Shown piece after piece: positions 1 through 8,868 of a stretch of 64,000 bases of DNA. The position numbers were made by a program, and so were the translations under genes. Source of the DNA: Sellimonas catena (lineage in GTDB: Bacteria > Bacillota > Clostridia > Lachnospirales > Lachnospiraceae); NCBI RefSeq assembly GCF_045063725.1, contig NZ_CP173695.1; one strand, written 5' to 3'. Position 1 is the stretch's first letter; each line of letters begins with the position of its first letter. The notes under the pieces were generated by a model, which was not told the origin of the DNA, searched no databases, and saw only the letters and a program-made list of their open reading frames with translations.

Positions 1-684
1 ATATTTCCCTCCGTTTGCAACAAGATAATATGGGCTGACTGTATCTTTCTCTTCCCTGACAGGTTCCAGTTCCTTTCTTCTGTTGTAGCCATAAAACCGA
101 AATCTGATCTGCACTCTCTCATCAATCGCCTGCTGGATCAGCTTGAGATTCTCCCGCATTCTCCCCTTTTCCGTAAGCTGCGGCTCATTCACTCTGCAGA
201 TCTGTTTTGCTCCCTTGGGATAAAATTTTGTGGTAAGATGGCTCTCTATCTTTTCTATGAGTTTCTCCCCGTCTTCAGGTGTCATTGTCTTTGAAAATAA
301 AATGCCTTCTATCAGACTGTTGATCTCGTCGTAAGAAAATATATGATGATAGTACAATCCCCGGATCGGCATCCGCTGGGTACCCTCTTCATCTTCTTCC
401 TCAGTTCCTTCGCTCCCATATCGCCTGGCAAAGGCGTCAAAAACAATACGCCATTCTTCCTCCGGATTTATCCTTTCGTTACTGTCCGAATTCATGGCAT
501 TTGCCATATTCACTATAGTATCATTAAATGTTTCCTTGTTCCCGATATATTGCTTCAAATACTCAATCTTTCTCAGATCTGACTGCTTCACCTTATGCTC
601 CTGATCCGTATTCTTTTTCAGATACTCAAGTATTCTGTAGGATCTCTCATATTTGGATGGTTTATTTGAATACCGCTCTGCCAT
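1..684 (-). CDS. WYL-domain transcriptional regulator, 3' end beyond window
   Basis: The frame is open from the ATG at 684 to the window edge, giving 228 codons. The first ~70 residues are basic and helical, as expected for a DNA-binding region. The last ~50 visible residues (from about ENLKLIQQAI) match the start of a WYL domain, with the pattern R-F-R-F-Y-G-Y followed by a positive strand and 'SPYYLVANGGKY'. WYL proteins are usually transcription regulators whose C-terminal half senses a ligand, often nucleic acid. Typical length is 300-350 residues, so roughly a third lies outside. The gene follows the 741-1184 gene on the same strand with a 56-bp gap. Confidence 0.75.
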   Translation of the reverse strand, partial: MAERYSNKPSKYERSYRILEYLKKNTDQEHKVKQSDLRKIEYLKQYIGNKETFNDTIVNMANAMNSDSNERINPEEEWRIVFDAFARRYGSEGTEEEDEEGTQRMPIRGLYYHHIFSYDEINSLIEGILFSKTMTPEDGEKLIEKIESHLTTKFYPKGAKQICRVNEPQLTEKGRMRENLKLIQQAIDERVQIRFRFYGYNRRKELEPVREEKDTVSPYYLVANGGKY

Positions 685-740
685 ACACCATTTCCTTTCA
701 AACTACAGGGCAAGGGCATTTAGCCCCGCCCCCTTTTCTT

Positions 741-1184
741 TTATCTTAATATAAACTGATAATGATGTACAACGATATTCTCTTTCTTTTCCTCAAGAGG
801 GAAAATCCAACGAATCAGCAGATCTGCTTTCTCCTGCGGTTCAAGCCATTCCGGATGCTCAGCTACCTGCTCTCTAAAATCTTTATTCCAGATAACGGCA
901 TCCTCTCTCGGGTATTTCCCTTTCCTGTCATACATCGTCACTTCATATTCACTGTTGTAGATCTCAACCAGTATCTTTAGCCCGGTATGTTCGTAAAACT
1001 TCTGAAGTTCTGTCGGATGAAAGCTTTCCGGAATGATTTCTAAAAGATTCTGCACTTCAGGGATATATCTGTTCTTCATCAACTCAATAAATCGCAGATG
1101 CTTTCCATTTCTTGCATCCAGTTTCAGATAATCTTCGACAGCCTGAAAATGATTGATCAGTATGTTTTTCTGCGGTAAACCCAT
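741..1184 (-). CDS. Hypothetical protein, 147 aa
   Basis: I do not recognise the family. The start at 1184 is chosen because AGAGGTG lies 6 bp upstream of the ATG; a longer frame to 1217 has no such site. The protein is soluble, mixed alpha/beta and rich in aromatic and charged residues. It contains 'YNSEYEVTMYDRKGKYP' near the middle and a Trp-rich stretch (NKDFREQVAEHPEWLEPQE), and it has no membrane segment or cysteine motif. It sits upstream of the WYL regulator gene on the same strand and may be co-transcribed with it. Confidence 0.6.
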   Translation of the reverse strand: MGLPQKNILINHFQAVEDYLKLDARNGKHLRFIELMKNRYIPEVQNLLEIIPESFHPTELQKFYEHTGLKILVEIYNSEYEVTMYDRKGKYPREDAVIWNKDFREQVAEHPEWLEPQEKADLLIRWIFPLEEKKENIVVHHYQFILR

Positions 1185-1258
1185 AAAAGCACCTCTTTCT
1201 TGATTCTCATGAATCACATATTCTCTTTTCCATGTACGTTACGCTTTTCATTATACAA

Positions 1259-1296
1259 AGTAAATGGGCGGAAAAATCCGCCCATTTAACATTTTT
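1259..1296. terminator. Strong hairpin, possible terminator
   Basis: An 11-bp perfect inverted repeat (AAATGGGCGGA / TCCGCCCATTT) with an AAA loop spans 1261-1287. It is followed by a T run on the plus strand and a weaker T-rich stretch on the minus strand. It lies just downstream of the minus-strand antiporter-like remnant, so it probably ended that transcript. Confidence 0.6.
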
Positions 1297-1499
1297 TCAC
1301 TATTTTAACCTCTCCACTTTTATTCACTCTTTCCCGTGTCAATAATCTTTTGTAAGTTAAATCCATGCCAATCGCTCCCAGTGGAGTGGTAATCAGAATT
1401 GCCAGTACTACAACTAACAGCACAAGTCAGATCAGCAAAAATGCGATGAAAAAGCAGTATATAAAATTCTTCTGGTGATTACGGATCAGAGTAAGAAGA
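1286..1499 (-). pseudogene. Remnant of a membrane transporter C-terminus, possibly Na+/H+ antiporter
   Basis: Reading the minus strand gives a hydrophobic helix (about YCFFIAFLLI, a TGA stop at 1427-1429, then LVLLVVVLAILIT) followed by 'TPLGAIGMDLTYKRLL' and a short charged tail ending at TAA 1286-1288. The 'TPLGAIG-DLTYK-LL' tail resembles the C-terminus of cation:proton antiporters of the NhaP/KefB type, as I recall them. The in-frame stop and the missing upstream part mark it as a fragment. The family call is tentative. Confidence 0.4.
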
Positions 1500-1946
1500 T
1501 TAATGTATACATTTCTTAAATTTAATTATGTGTTTTATTGGAATTCCATAACAACCACTGACCGGGATCGATGGCTTCAAAATACGTTAATTACTGACCT
1601 CATCGATTTGTAATTGATACATATCAAATCCATATGTTTGATAAAACTTAATTGCATTGCAATTATCATTTGTTGTTTCCACATACAAAGTTTGCTTTTC
1701 TCGTTGTTTTGCGATAGCTTCAATTTTTTCAAGCAAACGTTTTCCAATCCCTTTTCCAGAAACAAAGGAATTTAATGAAACGATATGTATCGCAACCGGA
1801 TCCTCAAAAAATGTTATAATACCTTCCAAAGTATTATTGCTTAATATTTTTATATGTTCAATCTCCAAAAGGTTTATTTTTTTTGAATCATATATCATAA
1901 AAACACTTCCCCAGTTGCTTTCAAAGATCTTCTCCAAAGATTCCAT
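1500..1946 (-). pseudogene. GNAT family N-acetyltransferase with in-frame premature stop
   Basis: The start at 1946 follows GGGAGG. The GNAT acetyl-CoA loop is present (GKGIGKRLLEKIE), as is the 'NAIKFYQTYGF' segment near the C-terminus. A TAA at 1587-1589 ends the product at about 119 residues, right after 'QLQIDEVSN'. The same frame then continues for 28 more codons (RILKPSIPVSGCYGIPIKH...) to a second TAA at 1500-1502, as expected for the final strands of this family. A nonsense mutation is therefore the simplest reading. The stop-shortened product would lack the last strand, so activity is doubtful. Confidence 0.65.
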
Positions 1947-1972
1947 AAAATAACCTCCCTTCAATTAAATGT

Positions 1973-2626
1973 CTATTGTATCTTATTTTTTATACGCAAA
2001 CAGGCTTCTGTGTGCATAATCCAATGTCTGGAGAACGGCATTTGAATTAGTCCACGAATATCTTTATTGCACCAATAATCAATCAGCCAATTTGCTTTTT
2101 CATCTTCCTTTACCACCTTCAACGATTTCAGGTATTCTTTTCTTTCTATCGAAATTTTCCTTTTTAATTCATCATAAGATAACTGTTCAAGCATTTTTTC
2201 TGTGCTTTCCCGCACTTCAAAAATATATGAATATAATTCTTCCAGATTCAGCTGTTTTGAAAAATCTGCAATCTGCTGTTTCACGAGTTCATTTCCTGTT
2301 GTAATGATGGGCGAATTGATACGCTTTTGATAATTTCCCACAAAAAATACTTGTTCATCTTCCTTTATCACCGAATGTGCTACGATATCTTCAATACGGA
2401 AAATATGCCAGATCGAATAAGCGATCGTCTTACTATGATAGCCATCAGCATTAATGAACGGGATCGAGTTAAAATCTTCTCTGCGTAGTTCCTCTTTTAA
2501 AGATACTAAGGTTTGCATTAACTGACTTCGTAAACTGAACAAAGTATCAACCCCCATCTTATATGTATCTTTCTTTTTAATTTGTCCCTGCATTGTTTTA
2601 TTAAGTTCAGACCATTCTTTATTCAT
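1973..2626 (-). CDS. DinB-superfamily protein (often annotated phage head-tail adapter)
   Basis: The 217-residue protein carries a DinB-like four-helix-bundle pattern: 'GYHSKTIAYSIWHIFRIEDIVAH' holds spaced His residues, and a third His pair lies near the C-terminus (SRHWIMHTEACLRI). These would form the usual metal site. The family is often labelled 'phage head-tail adapter' in clostridial genomes, without good evidence. The first ~15 codons recur almost identically at 6919-6963. No operon partner is evident; the next gene on the strand is the decayed GNAT, 26 bp away. Confidence 0.65.
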   Translation of the reverse strand: MNKEWSELNKTMQGQIKKKDTYKMGVDTLFSLRSQLMQTLVSLKEELRREDFNSIPFINADGYHSKTIAYSIWHIFRIEDIVAHSVIKEDEQVFFVGNYQKRINSPIITTGNELVKQQIADFSKQLNLEELYSYIFEVRESTEKMLEQLSYDELKRKISIERKEYLKSLKVVKEDEKANWLIDYWCNKDIRGLIQMPFSRHWIMHTEACLRIKNKIQ

Positions 2627-2762
2627 GTTCTATTTACTCCTTTTCTATTATTTTACCAAGATTGAAACAAGAGTAACAAGATTAATTTTTCTATAATTGA
2701 AAAGCACTTGGGCAAGGAGTCATAAATAACTCCTTGCCCTTCATTTTGTCTTTCATTCTGAA

Positions 2763-3638
2763 TTATCTCAATTCACTCACTTCTATTGCATAAATTTCCG
2801 ACCACTCATTCATTTTTAGCAATTCTTCCTTTTTCGCAATTCCCGAATACCCATAAATAAGCATTCCATTCTCTTCGATATACTCTGCTGCCTCTTTGTA
2901 TATTTCAGAAGTCTCATTCATCATTTTTAAAAATGATTCTTGTTCTCCCATATATCTCAGCATACTTTCAAAATGGGTCTGCATAACCTCTGTATTCTCA
3001 ATTTTATTCTCCAAAGGCTGCGTTTCTTCGTCATGATTCCATATAATCATCTCTGGATATTCCTTTGTGTCCCATCCCAGATTACATGAACGTAACAATT
3101 CGCACTCAATGCCCAGATTTTGAATTCTTCCTCCAGTATATACGGCACACCAGTTAGCATATGAATTCTTTTCCTTTTTAAATTTAACAAATTCATTGTA
3201 ATCGACCATTTTATCCAATGTTGCATAAAAAACATACTTTACATTTTCTTCTAAGCCTTGAAGAGCTTCTGTGGCCTGTTCTCTGGTTCCACCTGAGAAA
3301 AACATCTCTTTGCCCGCTGCCTCTATCTCACGAAGCGATTGTTCTTTCAAATCCTCTAACTGAAACCAGGCAAATACATTATCGTGAGGTGGATTTAGCA
3401 AATTCATATCATAAAGATTCAAATTTCCTTTATTCAAGGCACCTGCAATATTCGTAAATTTCCCATTATAGGAAACATTTTGATAAATGTTGATATCATA
3501 ATTTCCATAACCTTTATCTCGTACTACAACATTATCCCGAACATATCCTGGAATTTTTAATTCTGTATACACCCTGAGATCCAAACTCATTTGATTTGTA
3601 TTTTCAAATATCTCCTTTCCCGGGTCATAATAAAACAA
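2763..3638 (-). pseudogene. Anti-sigma factor C-terminal region, N-terminus lost
   Basis: The 291 residues match the extracytoplasmic C-terminal part of the anti-sigma proteins paired with clostridial ECF sigma factors (Sigma_reg_C type): 'AGALNKGNLNLYDMNLLNPPHDNVFAWFQLEDL' and 'ATEALQGLEENVKYVFYATLDK'. The cytoplasmic sigma-binding domain and the membrane helix expected upstream are absent. The frame begins abruptly inside 'NIVSLFYYDPGKEIF', which overlaps the end of the truncated sigma gene. A deletion therefore removed the sigma C-terminus and the anti-sigma N-terminus together. Confidence 0.6.
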
Positions 3639-3648
3639 TGAAACAATG

Positions 3649-3948
3649 TTAGGAAATATATTCTTCTAGAAATTCGTCAACCTCTAATTTAGAAATCTTC
3701 TTCAAATATTCCTCATCACAAATTTCCCGCCTGTTTCGTTTATACAAATTGTAAAAAAGATTTCTTGCGACTTTATACAACCATGCCCGCATATTTGTGT
3801 GATATTCCGGTAATGCCAGGATTGCTTTTAAGAAAGTTTCTTGTAATAAGTCTTCTGCCAACTCTTTTTGCTGGCACATAGAATACAAATACAAAAACAA
3901 TTCTTTTCCATACTGATGATATAATTGTTTTATCATTTTTTCTTCCAA
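3649..3948 (-). pseudogene. ECF-type sigma-70 factor, region 4 missing
   Basis: This is the N-terminal 100 residues of an RNA polymerase sigma-70 family protein. Region 2 is clear: 'ELAEDLLQETFLKAILALPEY' followed by 'MRAWLYKVARNLFYNLYKR'. It ends with 'EVDEFLEEYIS' and a stop, where region 4 (the -35-binding helix-turn-helix) should begin. Family members are about 160-180 residues. A TTG start at 3948 sits 5 bp after AGAGGTG. The upstream IS1182 element also separates it from any distant promoter. Probably inactive as a promoter-specific sigma. Confidence 0.65.
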
Positions 3949-3979
3949 GCATCTCACCTCTTTTTCATAACTTAATCCT

Positions 3980-5826
3980 ATGATGTTGGGGTCGAAACTA
4001 TATAATTAGTTGTGCCCTGTACCTATAGTACCTTGAAAAATTCATATTTTGTAGTATTATGCTGGGATTTCTGGCATATATGCCGGGTATTTCCCTCCTT
4101 GTTTTATGCAAGTACCGGATTTTGAGCATAGTTTCCCAGACCCTTCACATAATTGAAGAGCTTTCGGAAATTTAGTGCCGCTATCTTCGAACCGAAAAAG
4201 AACTTGCCACGCTGTTTTCCACGAGGCATCTTTTCCAGATGGTAATTCCTGCGGATATTTGACGGTACAGTCTCTACTCCATTACGGAGTCTTGCGTAGT
4301 TTTTAAATTCTTCACTGCTCATGTCCCGCTGGATCTTCGCACGTTCATGTGCCGCTTTGGATGTTACTATTTTGGCAACCCGCTTAAAGATCTTCGGTTT
4401 ACATTGGTCCTGGTACGGGCAGTTGGCACACTGCTCATGCAGAAAGGAAACGGCGCACTGCCTGCTCTGCTTCATATAGGAGCAGCTTTTCGGCGCATAA
4501 CCTGCCGGACACCGGAGAACTTTTGTTCCTTCTTCGTTGAATTCAAAATCAGCAAGGATATCCGGGGCGAATTTCCCCGTCAGGCTTGTAGTGATCAGTT
4601 CTACATTCTTCTCCGATGCGAGCTGCGTGTTTTCTGTCCCGCTGTATGCGCCATCCGTAATTATGACTGTCCGCTCTTCCTGTTTCTCCATCTGCTCAAG
4701 ATGTTCCTGGAGAAACTGGCTGTCACTGTGATTGTTCTGGTCATATTGATAATCCGTTACAACGGAACCATTCTTACCTACGGATTCCTCAAGGTTGGCT
4801 GTATATCCCCGATGCTCTTTTCCGGCTTTGCTCCGGAATGTAGCCTCCGGATCAGAAGGATTCTGCATCATGGATGAGTTCATACCGCCGTCTTCTTTTG
4901 TGCGGAGTCTGCGAGTTCCATTTTCAACAACTGTCTGTTCAGACAGGCATCTGACAAACAGATCATACTCTGTTGAATCCTGATACTCAGACTCACATAA
5001 GGTGAGAAGTTTATCGGCATCCGCAAGAAGCTGCTTTAATCGTTCCTCTGCATCCGTACTTCTCTGGTGATAGATCACTCTGTTGAAATCATTCGGATCT
5101 GTGTAGTGCTTCAGATCCTCCGGCAGAGCAGAATCATTTGCCTTATTCATAGAAACTGCCAGCTTTGAAATACAAGTATAGATCAGTTCCATCCGGCTGA
5201 GTTTACGGATGTTGGATTCGATCATCATGGAATCCATACGCCGGATCTTCCCGCTGATCCTCATCAGTTTGGCAATGGAAGCACTCAGGTCATTTACGCA
5301 GTCATGGTAAAGATCCTTGTTATGAAGTGTTTCGTAATCATAGCACCGCCTGCGGAAACGGCTCAGTGTCTTGTCGCTCAGCGGCTGCTCTTCGAAACTC
5401 GTTGTGTGCAGGGCATACTGGAGCCGGAAATCCAACATAAGATTTTCAACCATTTCATCATCCGAATAATCAAAAAGCTCTTTGATAATGAGTGCACCAA
5501 CGATTACATTTACCGGAGTATTCGGTCTGGATGCATTATTACTGTATAAGACAGAAAAGCGCTTTTCATCAATGGCAGGGAATATTTCATCAGCAAAAAC
5601 TTTTGCCCAGGATTTTTCCAGTGCTTTCTGTTCCCTGGCGGTTAAGCCGGAAAAACTATCTGTAAATGATATTTGCTGGTAAGAATTTTCTTTGAATGAC
5701 ATAAAGATTACCTTCTTTTCTAGGATAGCTCTATTATACAGCAAGAGAAGCATTTCGGCTTGTATTTACTACAAAATATATGAACTTTTCAAGGTGCTAT
5801 AGACAGGCTTTTGACCCCAATATCAT
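3980..5826 (-). mobile_element. IS1182-family insertion sequence, complete
   Basis: The transposase gene is framed by imperfect inverted ends. The left end reads ATGATGTTGGGGTCGAAA from 3980 and the reverse complement of the right end reads ATGATATTGGGGTCAAAA ending at 5826. A second shared block lies further in (ACCTTGAAAAATTCATAT on the left, ACCTTGAAAAGTTCATAT on the right). Exact outer limits are uncertain by a few bases, and I found no clear target duplication. Confidence 0.75.
4104..5702 (-). CDS. IS1182-family transposase
   Basis: A DDE transposase of about 532 residues starting at 5702, where AAGAAGG precedes the ATG; a longer frame to 5753 lacks a ribosome site. The N-terminal half has the family's 'PNTPVNVIVGALIIKELFDYSDDEMVENL' segment and 'FRLQYALHTTSFEEQPLSDKTLSRFRRR'. 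The catalytic region includes 'ITDGAYSG'. A Cys cluster (CANCPYQDQC) precedes the C-terminal 'RRNYHLEKMPRGKQRGKFFFG' tail. No frameshift is seen, so it may be functional. It is inserted upstream of the truncated sigma gene and downstream of the MerR-type gene. Confidence 0.85.
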   Translation of the reverse strand: MSFKENSYQQISFTDSFSGLTAREQKALEKSWAKVFADEIFPAIDEKRFSVLYSNNASRPNTPVNVIVGALIIKELFDYSDDEMVENLMLDFRLQYALHTTSFEEQPLSDKTLSRFRRRCYDYETLHNKDLYHDCVNDLSASIAKLMRISGKIRRMDSMMIESNIRKLSRMELIYTCISKLAVSMNKANDSALPEDLKHYTDPNDFNRVIYHQRSTDAEERLKQLLADADKLLTLCESEYQDSTEYDLFVRCLSEQTVVENGTRRLRTKEDGGMNSSMMQNPSDPEATFRSKAGKEHRGYTANLEESVGKNGSVVTDYQYDQNNHSDSQFLQEHLEQMEKQEERTVIITDGAYSGTENTQLASEKNVELITTSLTGKFAPDILADFEFNEEGTKVLRCPAGYAPKSCSYMKQSRQCAVSFLHEQCANCPYQDQCKPKIFKRVAKIVTSKAAHERAKIQRDMSSEEFKNYARLRNGVETVPSNIRRNYHLEKMPRGKQRGKFFFGSKIAALNFRKLFNYVKGLGNYAQNPVLA

Positions 5827-5870
5827 CCTATCTACCCATATAACAAATTAAATGTCAATATGTTACACAT

Positions 5871-5923
5871 AAAAAGAGAGGGCCGCTCCATCATCTGATT
5901 TGGATGACTTTACGACCCTCTCT
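5871..5923 (-). terminator. Rho-independent terminator of MerR-type gene
   Basis: AGAGAGGG pairs with CCCTCTCT across a partly paired interior (GGATG/CATCC). On the minus strand the stem is followed by CTTTTTATG. It lies 44 bp after the stop of the MerR-type gene. Confidence 0.7.
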
Positions 5924-5966
5924 ACGCTTTGGACTCCATCATTTATATCCCATAAATTGGTCAGTG

Positions 5967-6806
5967 CTAAACTTCCATTGTACCTGAATTCTTTTTAGCA
6001 AGCCCTCTTATCAATACGCCAATCAATACGACTGTATCTACAACTAACATTGCTATAATATTTTTTACTATTCCATAAATAAAAAGTATAGAAAAAAGTT
6101 CCACTGATAAAGCAAGGAAGCACATATAGTTTGTTAAATACTCTGTCATAACCTCACAATAAAAATTCATCTGCAATTTTCCGTAAATAATCGGCCTGAC
6201 AAAATAACGGATTACAATACACGCTATCGGATAAGCAAAAATAAATTTCTTGTCCACCAATGAGGACACTGCCCCATCGCTCCACTGTACAGGAATTTTC
6301 GGCGGCAACTTTGTGTAAAACAATAAAGCTATCAATAAGCATACTACCGTAATTATTGTCCATGTAACAAAGCTCCCCCATATATACAAAAAGCTAACCG
6401 AATCCAATTTGAACACAGGCTTATTATCACTCCAATATTTCTCTAATTCTGCCACATACTGTTCTACTTTTAAGTCACTATACTCTATAGTTTCTTCGTC
6501 AAGCATTTTTTCACACAGTTTTTTTGCTCTGTTTAATTCACTAATCTGACCTCTTAGTATTTTATTTTGTTTTTGGATCACTTCCCGTAATGATACGTTT
6601 TCTGATATAATACTTCGTATATCCTCAATAGAAATTCCCAATGTTCTAAGATATGCAATCTTTTTAAGATTCTCTATATCGCTATTGGAATAGTCTCTAT
6701 AACCGTTTCTTTCATTTCTTACAGGAACAATCAGTTTTTCTTTTTCATAAAAGCGTACATTTGAACGTGATAACCCTGTCAGTTTTTCAACCTCTTTTAT
6801 TGTCAT
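5967..6806 (-). CDS. MerR-family regulator fused to a DUF1648-type membrane domain
   Basis: About 279 residues. Residues 1-70 are a MerR winged helix (VEKLTGLSRSNVRFYEKEKL, then 'RDYSNSDIENLKKIAYLRTLGISIEDIRSI'). A dimerising coiled coil follows to about 115. The rest holds four hydrophobic segments, at roughly 140-165, 185-205, 225-245 and 250-270. The first is followed by 'LPPKIPVQWSDGAVSSLVDKK', the DUF1648 signature. Membrane-tethered MerR proteins of this kind are common in Firmicutes, and their signals are mostly unknown. The start at 6806 follows GAAGAGGTG; an upstream GTG at 6815 is less likely. Confidence 0.8.
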   Translation of the reverse strand: MTIKEVEKLTGLSRSNVRFYEKEKLIVPVRNERNGYRDYSNSDIENLKKIAYLRTLGISIEDIRSIISENVSLREVIQKQNKILRGQISELNRAKKLCEKMLDEETIEYSDLKVEQYVAELEKYWSDNKPVFKLDSVSFLYIWGSFVTWTIITVVCLLIALLFYTKLPPKIPVQWSDGAVSSLVDKKFIFAYPIACIVIRYFVRPIIYGKLQMNFYCEVMTEYLTNYMCFLALSVELFSILFIYGIVKNIIAMLVVDTVVLIGVLIRGLAKKNSGTMEV

Positions 6807-6918
6807 ATCATGCACCTCTTCTCAAGCACCTATATTCTATTTTTGAATATAAACTATAAACAGGGTTTACAGTCAAGCAGAACTTGCAGCAATCAACACC
6901 TTAAGCTCTGAAGAACTA

Positions 6919-6963
6919 CATTGTTTTATTAAGTTTACACCATTCTTTATTCATGTTCTATTC
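6919..6963 (-). pseudogene. Duplicate of the 5' end of the DinB-like gene
   Basis: About 45 bp here nearly match 2594-2640, covering the start codon and first ~13 codons of the DinB-like gene (MNKEW-C/S-LNKTM). The copies differ at only a few bases. The rest of the gene is absent. It looks like the stub left by a deletion of a second copy. Confidence 0.6.
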
Positions 6964-7091
6964 CTTCTCAAATTGCATATTCTCGAATCTGCCCTCCCTT
7001 CATTTACCGAAAAAAACTTGAATCCTATTTTCGATTTCAGAACGATATGATAGAATGGGGAGGAAATTGAGAGAATACGGGGAGAATATAT

Positions 7092-8366
7092 ATGAATCTG
7101 AAAGCAAAACTGGAAAAACTCAGGGAACACCCATTGGTTCAGGTCTTGGAAAATAATCCTGGAAACCCGCGCACACTGGCATTGATCGAGCCCTTATGGG
7201 GCATTCCTTACAATCTGATCGCACCGTTTGCCACGCTGTACATGTACACCCAGGGCATCACAGACGTGCAGATCGGTCTGATTCTATCCATCGCCATGGT
7301 GTTTCAAGTGTTTTTCTCATTTTCCGGTGGCATCCTGACCGATAAAGTCGGTAGAAAATTCACCACCATGATGGGCGACTTCTTTGGTTGGGCACTGGCT
7401 TGTCTCGTATGGGCTATATCCGACAACTTCTGGCTGTTTTTACTCGCTGCCGTCCTGAACTGTTTTGAGCAGATCAACCAGACCGCGTGGTACTGTCTGC
7501 TGATCGAGGACGCACGCTCAAAAGACCTTGTCAATATCTACACCTGGGTGAGCATCGGCGGTCTGGTGTCCATCTTCTTTGCACCGCTTTCCGGCTTGTT
7601 TGTCAATGCCTATTCGGTAGTACCGGTTGTGCGTGTTCTGTATCTGCTTTTCACCGTGTCGATGATCATCAAAATGCTCATCACCTTGAAATTCTGCAGG
7701 GAAACAAAGCAGGGGAAAATCCGACGTGCCGAAACCAAGGGTGTTTCCGTTTTCCAAATGCTCGGCGAATATCGGCAACTGATTCCTTACCTTCTGAAGG
7801 ACAAGGGCGCTCTGAAGGCCGTTGCCGTTTCGGTCCTGCTGTATATCAGCAATATGGTAAACACCAACTTTTTCGGGCTGTATGTAACCCAAAGGCTCGG
7901 GCTTTCTGAAAACTACCTGGCCGTGTTTCCGATTTTAAACGCTGCCGTCATGCTTGTCTTTATGGTCGGTATCCAACACCGTATGAGCGTTGCAAAATTC
8001 AAGGTTCCGCTGTGGACCGGGCTCGTTCTGTACTGTGCAGCTGCTCTGGTGTTGATTCTCTCTCCTGTCAACAGTTTAGTGCCTGTTCTTGTCTACGTAT
8101 TCACTGCTGCCGTTGCCGCCGCATTGGTGAATCCGCGCAAGGATGCACTGCTCCAGCTCAGCATCAACGCACAGGAGCGCGCGCGCCTGAACGCTCTGAT
8201 CATGGCCTCAACCATTGCACTCTCCTCTCCGTTCGGCTACCTGGCCGGATGGCTTTCCAGCCTGGACCGCCGTCTGCCCTTTATATTTACCATCGCGCTG
8301 TTCATTCTGGCGATGTTGGTCATCGGCCACATTCAGGATCCCCAAACAGAGGAAGCACGCGCCTGA
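7092..8366 (+). CDS. Major facilitator superfamily transporter
   Basis: 424 residues with about 12 hydrophobic helices. The MFS signature between helices 2 and 3 is present as 'GGILTDKVGRKFTTMMGD' (G-x3-D-x2-GRR/K type). The substrate cannot be told from sequence; efflux of a drug or metabolite is possible. The start follows GGGGAG at a good distance. Codon use is visibly richer in G and C than the flanking genes, suggesting separate acquisition. It stands alone, divergent from the MerR-type gene, and ends in a strong terminator. A MerR regulator next to an MFS pump often controls it, but a ~285-bp spacer with a gene stub separates them. Confidence 0.85.
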   Translation: MNLKAKLEKLREHPLVQVLENNPGNPRTLALIEPLWGIPYNLIAPFATLYMYTQGITDVQIGLILSIAMVFQVFFSFSGGILTDKVGRKFTTMMGDFFGWALACLVWAISDNFWLFLLAAVLNCFEQINQTAWYCLLIEDARSKDLVNIYTWVSIGGLVSIFFAPLSGLFVNAYSVVPVVRVLYLLFTVSMIIKMLITLKFCRETKQGKIRRAETKGVSVFQMLGEYRQLIPYLLKDKGALKAVAVSVLLYISNMVNTNFFGLYVTQRLGLSENYLAVFPILNAAVMLVFMVGIQHRMSVAKFKVPLWTGLVLYCAAALVLILSPVNSLVPVLVYVFTAAVAAALVNPRKDALLQLSINAQERARLNALIMASTIALSSPFGYLAGWLSSLDRRLPFIFTIALFILAMLVIGHIQDPQTEEARA

Positions 8367-8421
8367 ATAAAACGACTGCATCCTCCATTTGTCGGGAAAA
8401 TAAATTTAACAAACTCAGACA

Positions 8422-8475
8422 AACAGAGAGCCGGAAAGTCCGCTGTTTATGCGTCTTCCCGGCTCTCTGTTTACT
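8422..8475 (+). terminator. Terminator of MFS gene
   Basis: AACAGAGAGCCGG pairs with CCGGCTCTCTGTT, with extra pairing inside (AAAG/TCTT), followed by TTTACT. It lies 56 bp past the transporter stop codon. Confidence 0.75.
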
Positions 8476-8707
8476 ATTCGCCACCAACATATAACATAAT
8501 TGTTAAATGCCAAGTTGACTTTTATGGGTTTTTATATTCGTAATATCCTTATTTTACTAATTATCCATGGTTTCCGACCAAACAGGTATCATACGGGTAT
8601 CACGAATATTTCTCCTTAATCGCCCTATCTACATGGTGCTAACACCATGTAATTCTATCCAATAAGCCAGGATTTATAGGGACTTTACCGTACCTTTTTG
8701 AAAACAA
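8476..8707. other. Intergenic stretch without recognisable gene
   Basis: No convincing reading frame. It contains one tight palindrome, ACATGGTG-CTAA-CACCATGT, at about 8632-8651, with no T run. I see no promoter or RNA family I can name. Confidence 0.5.
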
Positions 8708-8868
8708 TTAGTCGTCATCCCAAGACGTTCCCATCAGCTCTTTTATCTCAGCACCAGTCGCATAATCGCAACTAATTTCTTCAACCGCACAACTCTCACA
8801 AACATCACCGTTTGGATAGTATTCATTATATATTCCAGCCCCATAAGAACGACCGATTCGTCTTCTTG
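8708..8868 (-). pseudogene. C-terminal part of interrupted zinc-ribbon protein
   Basis: Encodes the end of a small protein (RRIGRSYGAGIYNEYYPNGD, then CESCAVEEISCDYATGAEI, ending SWDDD). Its N-terminal 17 codons lie 7 kb away at 15882-15932. Joining the halves across one copy of TTCTTG gives an uninterrupted 68-residue frame with CxxC at residues 4-7 and another near residue 43, a typical zinc-ribbon fold. Such small zinc-ribbon proteins are common cargo of clostridial phages and ICEs; function unknown. The insertion destroys the gene. Confidence 0.8.
8863..8868. repeat. Target-site duplication, left copy (TTCTTG)
   Basis: Identical to 15881-15886. Deleting 8869-15886 restores the zinc-ribbon frame exactly, which supports these two hexamers as the duplication made by the insertion. 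Confidence 0.85.

Noticed and set aside
4347..5682. Several plus-strand open frames opposite the IS1182 transposase
   Set aside because: They are shadows of the transposase gene with no ribosome sites and low-complexity translations.
7487..8494. Overlapping frames inside and after the MFS gene
   Set aside because: The MFS frame has clear membrane helices and a ribosome site; the others arise from its high GC content.
8632..8651. CATGGTG palindrome as a terminator or riboswitch
   Set aside because: It has no T run, no adjoining gene in the right place and no recognisable RNA fold.
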